Below, in pieces: positions 51,677 through 62,400 of a DNA stretch of 64,000 nucleotides; the stretch's first letter is position 1; every line of letters starts with the position of its first letter. A program made the position numbers and the translations under genes. The DNA is from Amaranthus tricolor (lineage: Eukaryota; Streptophyta; Magnoliopsida; Caryophyllales; Amaranthaceae), in assembly GCF_026212465.1 (NCBI RefSeq), contig NC_080051.1, positions 1,327,001 to 1,391,000 on the forward strand, given 5' to 3'. The notes under the pieces are model-generated. The model saw only the letters and a list, made by a program, of their open reading frames with translations. It was not told the origin of the DNA and searched no databases.

Positions 51677-52925
51677 TTACGAAATGGAACCAGATCCAAA
51701 ACCAAACAAAACAGAACAAAATAAATTTTCATCCTCCAAAAATCTTCAAACTACCCTATCCATTTCAAACAAATTTACTCAACTAAATGATTTTCCCCCA
51801 CTTCCATATTCACAAATTGTTCAAGAGCCTACTTCACAAAATATTATTTCAAATTCAAAACAAAAAGAACCAACTACAAAAATACCAACACAAAGCTTTA
51901 CCAAATCTGCATACATTACAAAAACCGAAATAGAAAATGTATATCTCACTAATTTTACAATTCCTCAAAGCCCACAAATTATTAATTCAATCAATCAAAA
52001 AACTTTTCCAAAAGGTTGCGAATGGATACCAGAAAATCGTTTTAAAACTCAAAGGTTTTATGAATTTATTTTAGTAGATTCAAACTCTGTTGAAATCCAA
52101 CATATCAAGGATTCTTCAGAAAAAATAATTTATTCAAAATGTATTTTTAAGAAAATTATTTCGTCTGTAGAATGGGGAGACCCTTATGCAGAACGAATTT
52201 TTTCAAAAAGATTTTTCCCTCAAAATTACTCATACTATGATTACAAAATGGCCTGGTATAGAGCATTTTTATTCAGACCATTTGATCATTCATGGTTTTT
52301 TATATTTGACAAATATTGTCCAAAGAAATATCCTATGTGGTTTTATCATTGGTGGTATTTATTTGGACCAACTCCTCAAATTTATCCAAAAGAATGCAAT
52401 GAGGGTTTCACAACTTTTGTTGCCAATTCAAATTATCAAGCTTATGAAACTCCAGTCATGTTTCATGCAGAATTTAAAATTCCATGGATTCTATGTTGGA
52501 GTTACTGTCTCAAACAACACCTTCCACGTCCATATCCATATTCATTAATAAGAGAATTCAAAATTAAATGGTGGGACAAATTTACCTTAGAAATTTGTTC
52601 AACAAAAAATGTTATCTCCTTTTTTCAAACCGGTATAAAAATGGAATACCAATCTCCATCAACCACCAACAAACCTTCACCCTCAAAAGCAACATCAAAT
52701 TCAAACTCTCCTCAACACAATACAAATCCCAAAGTAGAAAGTCCAAATTCAGAATCATTATCTAAAGTCCAGAAAGCTATTCTCAAAAAGATTCTTGAAG
52801 ATCCACAATATGCAAAGAAAATATTATCAGAAGAATCCTCTGATGAGATTTTATCGGAGTTTTCAAATGAGTCTTATGATCCAACATTTGGTGGCCCATT
52901 TGCTCAAGATCCATACGACTTTTAA
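51621..52925 (+). CDS. Viral third ORF: Trp-rich protein of unknown function
   Basis: 434 codons from ATG at 51621, overlapping the end of the RT/RNase H frame by 56 bases; a second in-frame ATG at 51684 is an alternative start. The N-terminal third (about 1-130) is Lys/Gln/Ser/Thr/Pro-rich and looks disordered. The central core (about 180-325) is rich in aromatic residues, with HSWFFIFD, MWFYHWWYLFGP, IPWILCW and IKWWDKF. The C-terminal part is Ser/Pro-rich, followed by an amphipathic segment (VQKAILKKILEDPQYAKKIL) and an acidic tail ending in DPYDF. I recognise no enzyme motif and do not see the conserved core of a caulimovirus transactivator/inclusion-body protein. Position and general form recall the second ORF of florendoviruses, whose function is unknown to me. 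The frame is intact. Confidence 0.75.
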   Translation: MPRKKNQQEKLKGFQSSDDYEMEPDPKPNKTEQNKFSSSKNLQTTLSISNKFTQLNDFPPLPYSQIVQEPTSQNIISNSKQKEPTTKIPTQSFTKSAYITKTEIENVYLTNFTIPQSPQIINSINQKTFPKGCEWIPENRFKTQRFYEFILVDSNSVEIQHIKDSSEKIIYSKCIFKKIISSVEWGDPYAERIFSKRFFPQNYSYYDYKMAWYRAFLFRPFDHSWFFIFDKYCPKKYPMWFYHWWYLFGPTPQIYPKECNEGFTTFVANSNYQAYETPVMFHAEFKIPWILCWSYCLKQHLPRPYPYSLIREFKIKWWDKFTLEICSTKNVISFFQTGIKMEYQSPSTTNKPSPSKATSNSNSPQHNTNPKVESPNSESLSKVQKAILKKILEDPQYAKKILSEESSDEILSEFSNESYDPTFGGPFAQDPYDF

Positions 52926-52990
52926 TATTGAGTTCACAAAAGTTCAATTCAAATGTTCAACAACTCAAATTAATTCATCCGGAAGCACAA

Positions 52991-53005
52991 ACGTAAGCAA
53001 TGACG
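52991..53005 (+). promoter_or_regulatory. as-1-like element, copy 1
   Basis: ACGTAAGCAATGACG matches the plant as-1 enhancer of the CaMV 35S promoter in both half-sites and spacing (ACGTAAG, two bases, ATGACG). The upstream half-site lacks the leading TG (AAACG instead of TGACG). Such elements bind TGA-class bZIP factors and respond to salicylic acid and auxin. It lies about 300 bp upstream of the TATA box. Confidence 0.75.
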
Positions 53006-53063
53006 AAATCAAAAGTATCATTCAAATGTTCAACAACTCAAATTAATTCATCCGGAAGCACAA

Positions 53064-53078
53064 ACGTAAGCAATGACG
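53064..53078 (+). promoter_or_regulatory. as-1-like element, copy 2
   Basis: Identical to copy 1 and exactly 73 bp downstream, inside the second promoter duplication unit. It lies about 215 bp upstream of the TATA box. Confidence 0.75.
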
Positions 53079-53084
53079 AAATCA

Positions 53085-53201
53085 AAAGCATCTCCAACAG
53101 TAATTCAAAGCATCTTCAACAGTAAAGCATCTCCAACAGTGATTCAAAGCATCTTCAACAGTAAAGCATCTTCAATAGTAATTCAAAGCATCTTCTACAG
53201 T
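53085..53201 (+). repeat. Three 39-bp repeats in the viral promoter
   Basis: Each unit is a 22-base part (AAAGCATCTCCAACAGTAATTC type) followed by a 17-base part beginning AAAGCATCTTC. Units start at 53085, 53124 and 53163 and differ by a few substitutions. The two halves are themselves related, so AAAGCATCTYC occurs six times at alternating 22- and 17-base spacing. Probably an enhancer module; I cannot name the factor. Confidence 0.85.
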
Positions 53202-53291
53202 ATTATAGTGTAACTTTAATAATTATGTTTGTACTATTTCTCTTTAATTTCTTATTGGAAGAGTAGATTGCACCTTATCTCTTCCTTTGTG

Positions 53292-53299
53292 TATAAATA
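53292..53299 (+). promoter_or_regulatory. TATA box of the viral pregenomic RNA promoter
   Basis: TATAAATA lies downstream of the enhancer repeats and 61 bases before the AATAAA signal. A plant TATA box places transcription start about 25-35 bases further on, near 53320-53330, reading rightward. Confidence 0.8.
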
Positions 53300-53359
53300 A
53301 AGTGTCTAGCTCTAAGATGAGAGCATCCTGTAATTTTCTTTTGTTTAAGTCTTATCTCA

Positions 53360-53365
53360 AATAAA
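53360..53365 (+). terminator. Viral polyadenylation signal AATAAA
   Basis: AATAAA lies about 30-40 bases downstream of the expected transcription start. In caulimovirids the signal is in the terminally redundant region: it is bypassed on the first passage close to the cap and used on the second. In this linear integrated copy there is no second passage for transcripts that start here. Confidence 0.7.
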
Positions 53366-53388
53366 TCTAACTTTCTTTACTTATCTTA

Positions 53389-53403
53389 TTATTATTTATA
53401 TCC
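53389..53403 (+). repeat. Viral terminal overlap, right copy (15 bp)
   Basis: Identical to 45871-45885. The base after it is the first of the satellite (GAAGAATGAACG), so this is the right-hand integration boundary. It is a clean joint with no filler, in contrast to the left side. Confidence 0.8.
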
Positions 53404-56400
53404 GAAGAATGAACGATGAAGAATGAACAAGGATTAATGGTCAATGACGAATGAACGATGAAGAATGAACAAGGATCAATGATCAATGAAGAATGAACGA
53501 TGAAGAATGAACAAGGATCAATAATCAATGAAGAATGAACGATGAAGAATGAACAAGGATTAATGGTCAATGACGAATGAACGATGAAGAATGAACAAGG
53601 ATCAATGAACAATGGAGAATGAACGATGAAGAATGAACAAGGATTAATGGTCAATGACGAATGAACGATGAAGAATGAACAAGGACCAATGATCAATGAC
53701 GAATGAACGATGAAGAATGAACAAGGATCAATGATCAATGACGAATGAACGATGAAGAATGAACAAGGATCAATGATCAATGAAGAATGAACAAGGATCA
53801 ATGATCAAAGAAGAATGAACGATGAAGAATGAACAAGGATCAATGATCAATGAAGAATGAACGATGAAGAAAGAACAAGGAGTAATGGTCAATGACGAAT
53901 GAACGATGAAGAATGAACAAGGATCAATGATCAATGACGAATGAACGATGAAGAATGAACAAGGATCAATGATCAATGAAGAATGAACAAGGATCAATGA
54001 TCAATGACGAATAAACAATGAAGAATTAACAAGGATCAATGATCAATGAAGAATGAACAAGGATCAATGGTCAATGACGAATGAACGATGAAGAATGAAC
54101 AAGGATCAATGATCAATGAAGAATGAACGATGAAGAATGAACAAGGATTAATGGTCAATGACGAATGAACGATGAAGAATGAACAAGGATCAATGATCAA
54201 TGAAGAATGAACGATGAAGAATGAACAAGGATTAATGGTCAATGACGAAGGAACGATGAAGAATGAACAAGGATCAATGATCAATGACGAATGAACGATG
54301 AAGAATGAACAAGGATCAATGATCAATGAAGAATGAACGATGAAGAATGAACAAGGATCAATGATGAATGAAGAATGAACGATTAAGAATGAACAAGGAT
54401 TAATGGTCAATGACGAATGAACGATGAAGAATGAACAAGGATCAATGATCAATGACGAATGAACGATGAAGAAGAACAAGGATCAATGATCAATGAAGAA
54501 TGAACGATGAAGAATGAACAAAGATTAATGGTCAATGACGAATGAACGATGAAGAATGAACAAGGATCAATGATCAATGAAGAATGAACGATGAAGAATG
54601 AACAAGGATCAATGATAAATGAAAAATGAATGATGAAGAATGAATAAGGATCAATGATCAATGACGAATGAACGATGAAGAATGAACAAGGATCAATGAT
54701 CAATGAAGAATGAACGATGAAGAATGAACAAGGATTAATGGTCAATGACGAATGAACGATGAAGAATGAACAAGGATCAATGATCAATGACGAATGAACG
54801 ATGAAGAATGAACAAGGATCAATGATCAATGAAGAATGAACAAGGATCAATGATCAATGACGAATGAACGATGAAGAATGAACAAGGATCAATGATCAAT
54901 GAAGAATGAACGATGAAGAATGAACAAGGACCAATGATCAATGACGAATGAACGATGAAGAATGAACAAGGATCAATGATCAATGACGAATGAACGATGA
55001 AGAATGAACAAGGATCAATGATCAATGAAGAATGAACAAGGATCAATGATCAAAGAAGAATGAACGATGAAGAATGAACAAGGATCAATGATCAATGAAG
55101 AATGAACGATGAAGAACGAACAAGGATCAATGATCAATGACGAATGAACGATGAAGAATGAACAAGGATCAATGATCAATGACGAATGAACGATGAAGAA
55201 TGAACAAGGATCAATGATCAATGAAGAATGAACAAGGATCAATGATCAAAGAAGAATGAACGATGAAGAATGAACAAGGATCAATGATCAATGAAGAATG
55301 AACGATGAAGAATGAACAAGGAGTAATGGTCAATGACGAATGAACGATGAAGAATGAACAAGGATCAATGATCAATGACGAATGAACGATGAAGAATGAA
55401 CAAGGATCAATGATCAATGAAGAATGAACAAGGATCAATGACCAACGACGAATGAACGATGAAGAATGAACAAGGATAAATGATCAATGAAGAATGAACA
55501 AGGATCAATGATCAATGACGAATGAACGATGAAGAATGAACAAGGATCAATGATCAATGAAGAATGAACAAGGATCAATGGTCAATGACGAATGAACGAT
55601 GAAGAACGAACAAGGATAAATGATCAATGACGAATGAACGATGAAGAATGAACAAGGATCAATGATCAATGACGAATGAACGATGAAGAATGAACAAGGA
55701 TCAATGATCAATGAAGAATGAACAAGGATCAATGATCAAAGAAGAATGAACGATGAAGAATGAACAAGGATAAATGATCAATGAAGAATGAACGATGAAG
55801 AATGAACAAGGATTAATGGTCAACGACGAATGAACGATGAAGAATGAACAAGGATCAATGATCAATGACGAATGAACGATGAAGAATGAACAAGGATCAA
55901 TTATCAATGACGAATGAACGATGAAGAATGAACAAGGATCAATGATCAATGAATAATGAACAAGGATCAATGATCAAAGAAGAATGAACGATGAAGAATG
56001 AACAAGGATCAATGATCAATGAAGAATGAACGATGAAGAATGAACAAGGATTAATGGTCAATGAAGAATGAACGATGAAGAATGAACAAGGATTAATGGT
56101 CAATGACGAATGAACGATGAAGAATGAACAAGGATCAATGATCAATGAAGAATGAACGATGAAGAATGAACAAGGATTAATGGTCAATGACGAATGAATG
56201 ATGAAGAATGAACAAGGATCAATGATCAATGACGAATGAACGATGAAGAATGAACAAGGATCAATGATCAATGACGAATGAACGATGAAGAATGAACAAG
56301 GATCAATGATCGATGAAGAATGAACAAGGATCAATGATCAAAGAAGAATGAACGACGAAGAATGAACAAGGTTCAATGATCAATGAAGAATGAACGATGA

Positions 56401-59400
56401 AGAATGAACAAGGATTAATGGTCAATGAAGAATGAACGATGAAGAATGAACAAGGATTAATGGTCAATGACGAATGAACGATGAAGAATGAACAAGGATC
56501 AATGATCAATGAAGAATGAACGATGAAGAATGAACAAGGATTAATGGTCAATGACGAATGAATGATGAAGAATGAACAAGGATCAATGATCAATGACGAA
56601 TGAACGATGAAGAATGAACAAGGATCAATGATCAATGACGAATGAACGATGAAGAATGAACAAGGATCAATGATCAATGAAGAATGAACGATGAAGATTG
56701 AACAAGGAGTAATGTTCAATGACGAATGAACGATGAAGAATGAACAAGGATCAATGATCAATGACGAATGAACGATGAAGAATGAACAAGGATCAATGAT
56801 CAATGAAGAATGAACGATGAAGAATGAACAAGGATCAATGATCAATGAAGAATGAACGATGAAGAATGAACAAGGATCAATTCTCAATGAAGAATGAACG
56901 ATGAAGAATGAACAAGGAACAATGATCAATGAAGAATGAACGATGAAGAATGAACAAGGATTAATGGTCAATGACGAATGAACGATGAAGAATGAACAAG
57001 GATCAATGATCAATGAAGAATGAACGATAAAGAATGAACAAGGATCAATAATCAATGAAGAATGAACGATGAAGAATGACCAAGGATTAATGGTCAATGA
57101 CGAATGAACGATGAAGAATGAACAAGGATCAATGAACAATGAAGAATGAACGATGAAGAATGAACAAGGATTAATGGTCAATGACGAATGAACGATGAAG
57201 AATGAACAAGGACCAATGATCAATGACGAATGAACGATGAAGAATGAACAAGGATCAATGATCAATGACGAATGAACGATGAAGAATGAACAAGGATCAA
57301 TGATCAATGAAGAATGAACAAGGATCAATGATCAAAGAAGAATGAACGATGAAGAATGAACAAGGATCAATGATCAATGAAGAATGAACGATGAAGAAGG
57401 AACAAGGAGTAATGGTCAATGACGAATGAACGATGAAGAATGAACAAGGATCAATGATCAATGACGAATGAACGATGAAGAATGAACAAGGATCAATGAT
57501 CAATGAAGAATGAACAAGGATCAATGATCAATGACGAATAAACGATGAAGAATGAACAAGGATCAATGATCAATGAAGAATGAACAAGGATCAATGGTCA
57601 ATGACGAATGAACGATGAAGAATGAACAAGGATCAATGATCAATGAAGAATGAACGATGAAGAATGAACAAGGATTAATGGTCAATGACGAATGAACGAT
57701 GAAGAATGAACAAGGATCAATGATCAATGAAGAATGAACGATGAAGAATGAACAAGGATTAATGGTCAATGACGAATGAACGATGAAGAATGAACAAGGA
57801 TCAATGATCAATGACGAATGAACGATGAAGAATGAAGAAGGATCAATGATCAATGAAGAATGAACGATGAAGAATGAACAAGGATCAATGATGAATGAAG
57901 AATGAACGATTAAGAATGAACAAGGATTAATGGTCAATGACGAATGAACGATGAAGAATGAACAAGGATCAATGATCAATGACGAATGAACGATGAAGAA
58001 TGAACAAAGATTAATGGTCAATGACGAATGAACGATGAAGAATGAACAAGGATCAATGATCAATGAAGAATGAACGATGAAGAATGAACAAGGATCAATG
58101 ATAAATGAAAAATGAATGATGAAGATTGAATAAGGATCAATGATCAATGACGAATGAACGATGAAGAATGAACAAGGATTAATGATCAATGAAGAATGAA
58201 CGATGAAGAATGAACAAGGATTAATGGTCAATGACGAATGAACGATGAAGAATGAACAAGGATCAATGATCAATGACGAATGAACGATGAAGAATGAACA
58301 AGGATCAATGATCAATGAAGAATGAACAAGGATCAATGATCAATGACGAATGAACGATGAAGAATGAACAAGGATCAATGATCAATGAAGAATGAACAAG
58401 GATCAATGGTCAATGACGAATGAACGATGAAGAACGAACAAGGATCAATGATCAATGACGAATCAACGATGAAGAATGAACAAGGATCAATGATCAATGA
58501 CGAATGAACGATGAAGAATGAACAAGGATCAATGATCAATGAAGAATGAACAAGGATCAATGATCAAAGAAGAATGAACGATGAAGAATGAACAAGGATC
58601 AATGATCAATGAAGAATGAACGATGAAGAATGAACAAGGAGTAATGGTCAATGACGAATGAACGATGAAGAATGAACAAGGATCAATGATCAATGACGAA
58701 TGAACGATGAAGAATGAACAAGGATCAATGATCAATGAAGAATGAACAAGGATCAATGACCAATGACGAATGAACGATGAAGAATGAACAAGGATAAATG
58801 ATCAACGAAGAATGAACAAGGATCAATGATCAATGACGAATGAACGATGAAGAATGAACAAGGATCAATGATCAATGAAGAATGAACAAGGATCAATGGT
58901 CAATGACGAATGAACGATGAAGAACGAACAAGGATCAATGATCAATGACGAATGAACGATGAAGAATGAACAAGGATCAATGATCAATGACGAATGAACG
59001 ATGAAGAATGAACAAGGATCAATGATCAATGAAGAATGAACAAGGATCAATGATCAAAGAAGAATGAACGATGAAGAATGAACAAGGATAAATGATCAAT
59101 GAAGAATGAACGATGAAGAATGAACAAGGATTAATGGTCAACGACGAATGAACGATGAAGAATGAACAAGGATCAATGATCAATGACGAATGAATGATGA
59201 AGAATGAACAAGGATCAATTATCAATGACGAATGAACGATGAAGAATGAACAAGGATCAATGATCAATGAAGAATGAACAAGGATCAATGATCAAAGAAG
59301 AATGAACGATGAAGAATGAACAAGGATCAATGATCAATGAAGAATGAACGATGAAGAATGAACAAGGATTAATGGTCAATGACGAATGAACGATGAAGAA

Positions 59401-62400
59401 TGAACAAGGATCAATGATCGATGAAGAATGAACAAGGATTAATGGTCAATGACGAATGAACGATGAAGAATGAACAAGGATCAATGATCAATGACGAATG
59501 AACGATGAAGAATGAACAAGGATCAATGATCAATGACGAATGAACGATGAAGAATGAACAAGGATCAATGATCATTGAAGAATGAACAACGATCAATGAT
59601 CAAAGAAGAATGAACGACGAAGAATGAACAAGGTTCAATGATCAATGAAGAATGAACGATGAAGAATGAACAAGGATTAATGGTCAATGACGAATGAACG
59701 ATGAAGAATGAACAAGGATCAATGATCAATGAAGAATGAACGATGAAGAATGAACAAGGATTAATGGTCAATGACGAATGAACGATGAAGAATGAACAAG
59801 GATCAATGATCAATGAAGAATGAACGATGAAGAATGAACAAGGATCAATGATAAATGAAGAATGAACGATGAAGAATGAATAAGGATCAATGATCAATGA
59901 CGAATGAACGATGAAGAATGAACAAGGATCAATGATCAATGAAGAATGAAAGATGAAGAATGAACAAGGAGTAATGGTCAATGACGAATGAACGATGAAG
60001 AATGAACAAGGATCAATGATCAATGACGAATGAACGATGAAGAATGAACAAGGATCAATGATCAATGAAGAATGAACAAGGATCAATGGTCAATGACGAA
60101 TGAACGATGAAGAACGAACAAGGATCAATGATCAATGACGAATGAACGATGAAGAATGAACAAGGATCAATGATCAATGACGAATGAACGATGAAGAATG
60201 AACAAGGATCAATGATTAATGAAGAATGAACAAGGATCAATGATCAAAGAAGAATGAACGATGAAGAATGAACAAGGATAAATGATCAATGAAGAATGAA
60301 CGATGAAGAATGAACAAGGATTAATGGTCAACGACGAATGAACGATGAAGAATGAACAAGGATCAATGATCAATGACGAATGAACGATGAAGAATGAACA
60401 AGGATCAATTATCAATGACGAATGAACGATGAAGAATGAACAAGGATCAATGATCAATGAAGAATGAACAAGGATCAATGATCAAAGAAGAATGAACGAT
60501 GAAGAATGAACAAGGATCAATGATCAATGAAGAATGAACGATGAAGAATGAACAAGGATTAATGGTCAATGACGAATGAACGATGAAGAATGAACAAGGA
60601 TCAATGATCGATGAAGAATGAACAAGGATTAATGGTCAATGACGAATGAACGATGAAGAATGAACAAGGATCAATGATCAATGACGAATGAACGATGAAG
60701 AATGAACAAGGATCAATGATCATTGAAGAATGAACAAGGATCAATGATCAAAGAAGAATGAACGACGAAGAATGAACAAGGTTCAATGATCAATGAAGAA
60801 TGAACGATGAAGAATGAACAAGGATTAATGGTCAATGACGAATGAACGATGAAGAATGAACAAGGATCAATGATCAATGAAGAATGAACGATGAAGAATG
60901 AACAAGGATTAATGGTCAATGACGAATGAACGATGAAGAATGAACAAGGATCAATGATCAATGAAGAATGAACGATGAAGAATGAACAAGGATCAATGAT
61001 AAATGAAGAATGAACGATGAAGAATGAATAAGGATCAATGATCAATGACGAATGAACGATGAAGAATGAACAAGGATCAATGATCAATGAAGAATGAAAG
61101 ATGAAGAATGAACAAGGAGTAATGGTCAATGACGAATGAACGATGAATAATGAACAAGGATCAATGATCAATGACGAATGAACTATGAAGAATGAACAAG
61201 GATCAATGATCAATGACGAATGAACGATGAAGAATGAACAAGGATCAATGATCAATGACGAATGAACGATGAAGAATGAACAAGGATCAATGATCAATGA
61301 CGAATGAACGATGAAGAATGAACAAGGATCAATGATCAATGAAGAATGAACAAGGATCAATGATCAAAGAAGAATGAACGATGAAGAATGAACAAGGATC
61401 AATGATCAATGAAGAATGAACGATGAAGAATGAACAAGGAGTAATGGTCAATGACGAATGAACGATGAAGAATAAACAAGGATCAATGATCAATGACGAA
61501 TGAACGATGAAGAATGAACAAGGATCAATGATCAATGAAGAATGAACAAGGATCAATGGTCAATGACGAATGAACGATGAAGAATGAACAAGGATCAATG
61601 ATCAATGACGAATGAACGATGAAGAATGAACAAGGATCAATGATCAATGAAGAATGAACAAGGATCAATGATTAATGACGAATGAACGATGAAGAATGAA
61701 CAAGGATCAATGATCAATGAAGAATGAACAAGGATCAATGGTCAATGACGAATGAACGATGAAGAATGAACAAGGATCAATGATCAATGACGAATGAACG
61801 ATGAAGAATGAACAAGGATCAATGATCAATGACGAATGAACGATGAAGAATGAACAAGGATCAATGATCAATGAAGAATGAACAAGGATCAATGATCAAA
61901 GAAGAATGAACGATGAAGAATGAACAAGGATCAATGATCAATGAAGAATGAACGATGAAGAATGAACAAGGAGTAATGGTCAATGACGAATGAACGATGA
62001 AGAATGAACAAGGATCAATGATCAATGACGAATGAACGATGAAGAATGAACAAGGATCAATGATCAATGAAGAATGAACAAGGATCAATGATCAATGACG
62101 AATGAACGATGAAGAATGAACAAGGATCAATGATCAATGAAGAATGAACAAGGATCAATGGTCAATGACGAATGAACGATGAAGAATGAACAAGGATCAA
62201 TGATCAAAGAAGAATGAACGATGAAGAATGAACAAGGATCAATGATCAATGAAGAATGAACGATGAAGAATGAACAAGGATCAATGATCAATGACGAATG
62301 AACGATGAAGAATGAACCCTTCAATGATCATTGACGAATGAACGATGAAGAATGAACAAGGATCAATGATCAATGAAGAATGAACAAGGATCAATGATCA

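Larger units (their letters stand above)
52948..53093 (+). repeat. 73-bp direct tandem duplication in the viral promoter
   Basis: Copy 1 is 52948-53020 and copy 2 is 53021-53093. They are almost identical; the visible difference is AAGTATC against AAGCATC near the end. Each starts TTCAAATGTTCAACAACTC and contains one as-1-like element. Duplicated enhancer modules generally strengthen activator binding. Confidence 0.9.
45871..53403 (+). mobile_element. Endogenous pararetrovirus (Caulimoviridae), genome-length copy
   Basis: One apparently complete viral genome in + orientation: leader with primer-binding site, movement/capsid/protease ORF, reverse transcriptase-RNase H frame, a third ORF, and a promoter with polyadenylation signal. 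There are no LTRs and no integrase, which separates it from Ty3-type retrotransposons. A 15-base identity between 45871-45885 and 53389-53403 marks overlapping ends of a circular genome of about 7518 bp, a normal size for the family. The coding frames have no internal stops apart from one frame change near 50210. The presence of a movement protein, the fused MP-capsid-protease order and a third ORF with a Trp-rich core suggest florendovirus-like or petuvirus-like affinity; the genus is an inference from gene order and remembered family features. Confidence 0.9.
52926..53403 (+). promoter_or_regulatory. Viral intergenic region: enhancer repeats, promoter and polyadenylation signal
   Basis: This is 478 bp without a gene between the third ORF and the right end of the element. 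In order it holds a 73-bp tandem duplication with as-1-like elements, three 39-bp repeats, an AT-rich spacer, a TATA box, an expected transcription start about 53320-53330, an AATAAA and the 15-bp terminal overlap. This is the usual arrangement of a caulimovirid pregenomic-RNA promoter, comparable in layout to the CaMV 35S promoter. Confidence 0.8.

Noticed and set aside
51621..52925. Calling the third ORF a caulimovirus-type translational transactivator
   Set aside because: I see no conserved transactivator core; the Trp-rich pattern is different, so function is left open.
52186..53046. Short plus-strand ORFs at 52186-52548, 52568-52765 and 52795-53046
   Set aside because: They are alternate-frame shadows of the third viral ORF, and the last runs into promoter repeats.
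45871..53403. Ty3-type LTR retrotransposon
   Set aside because: No LTRs and no integrase; a movement protein is present, and the promoter and primer-binding site fit a caulimovirid.
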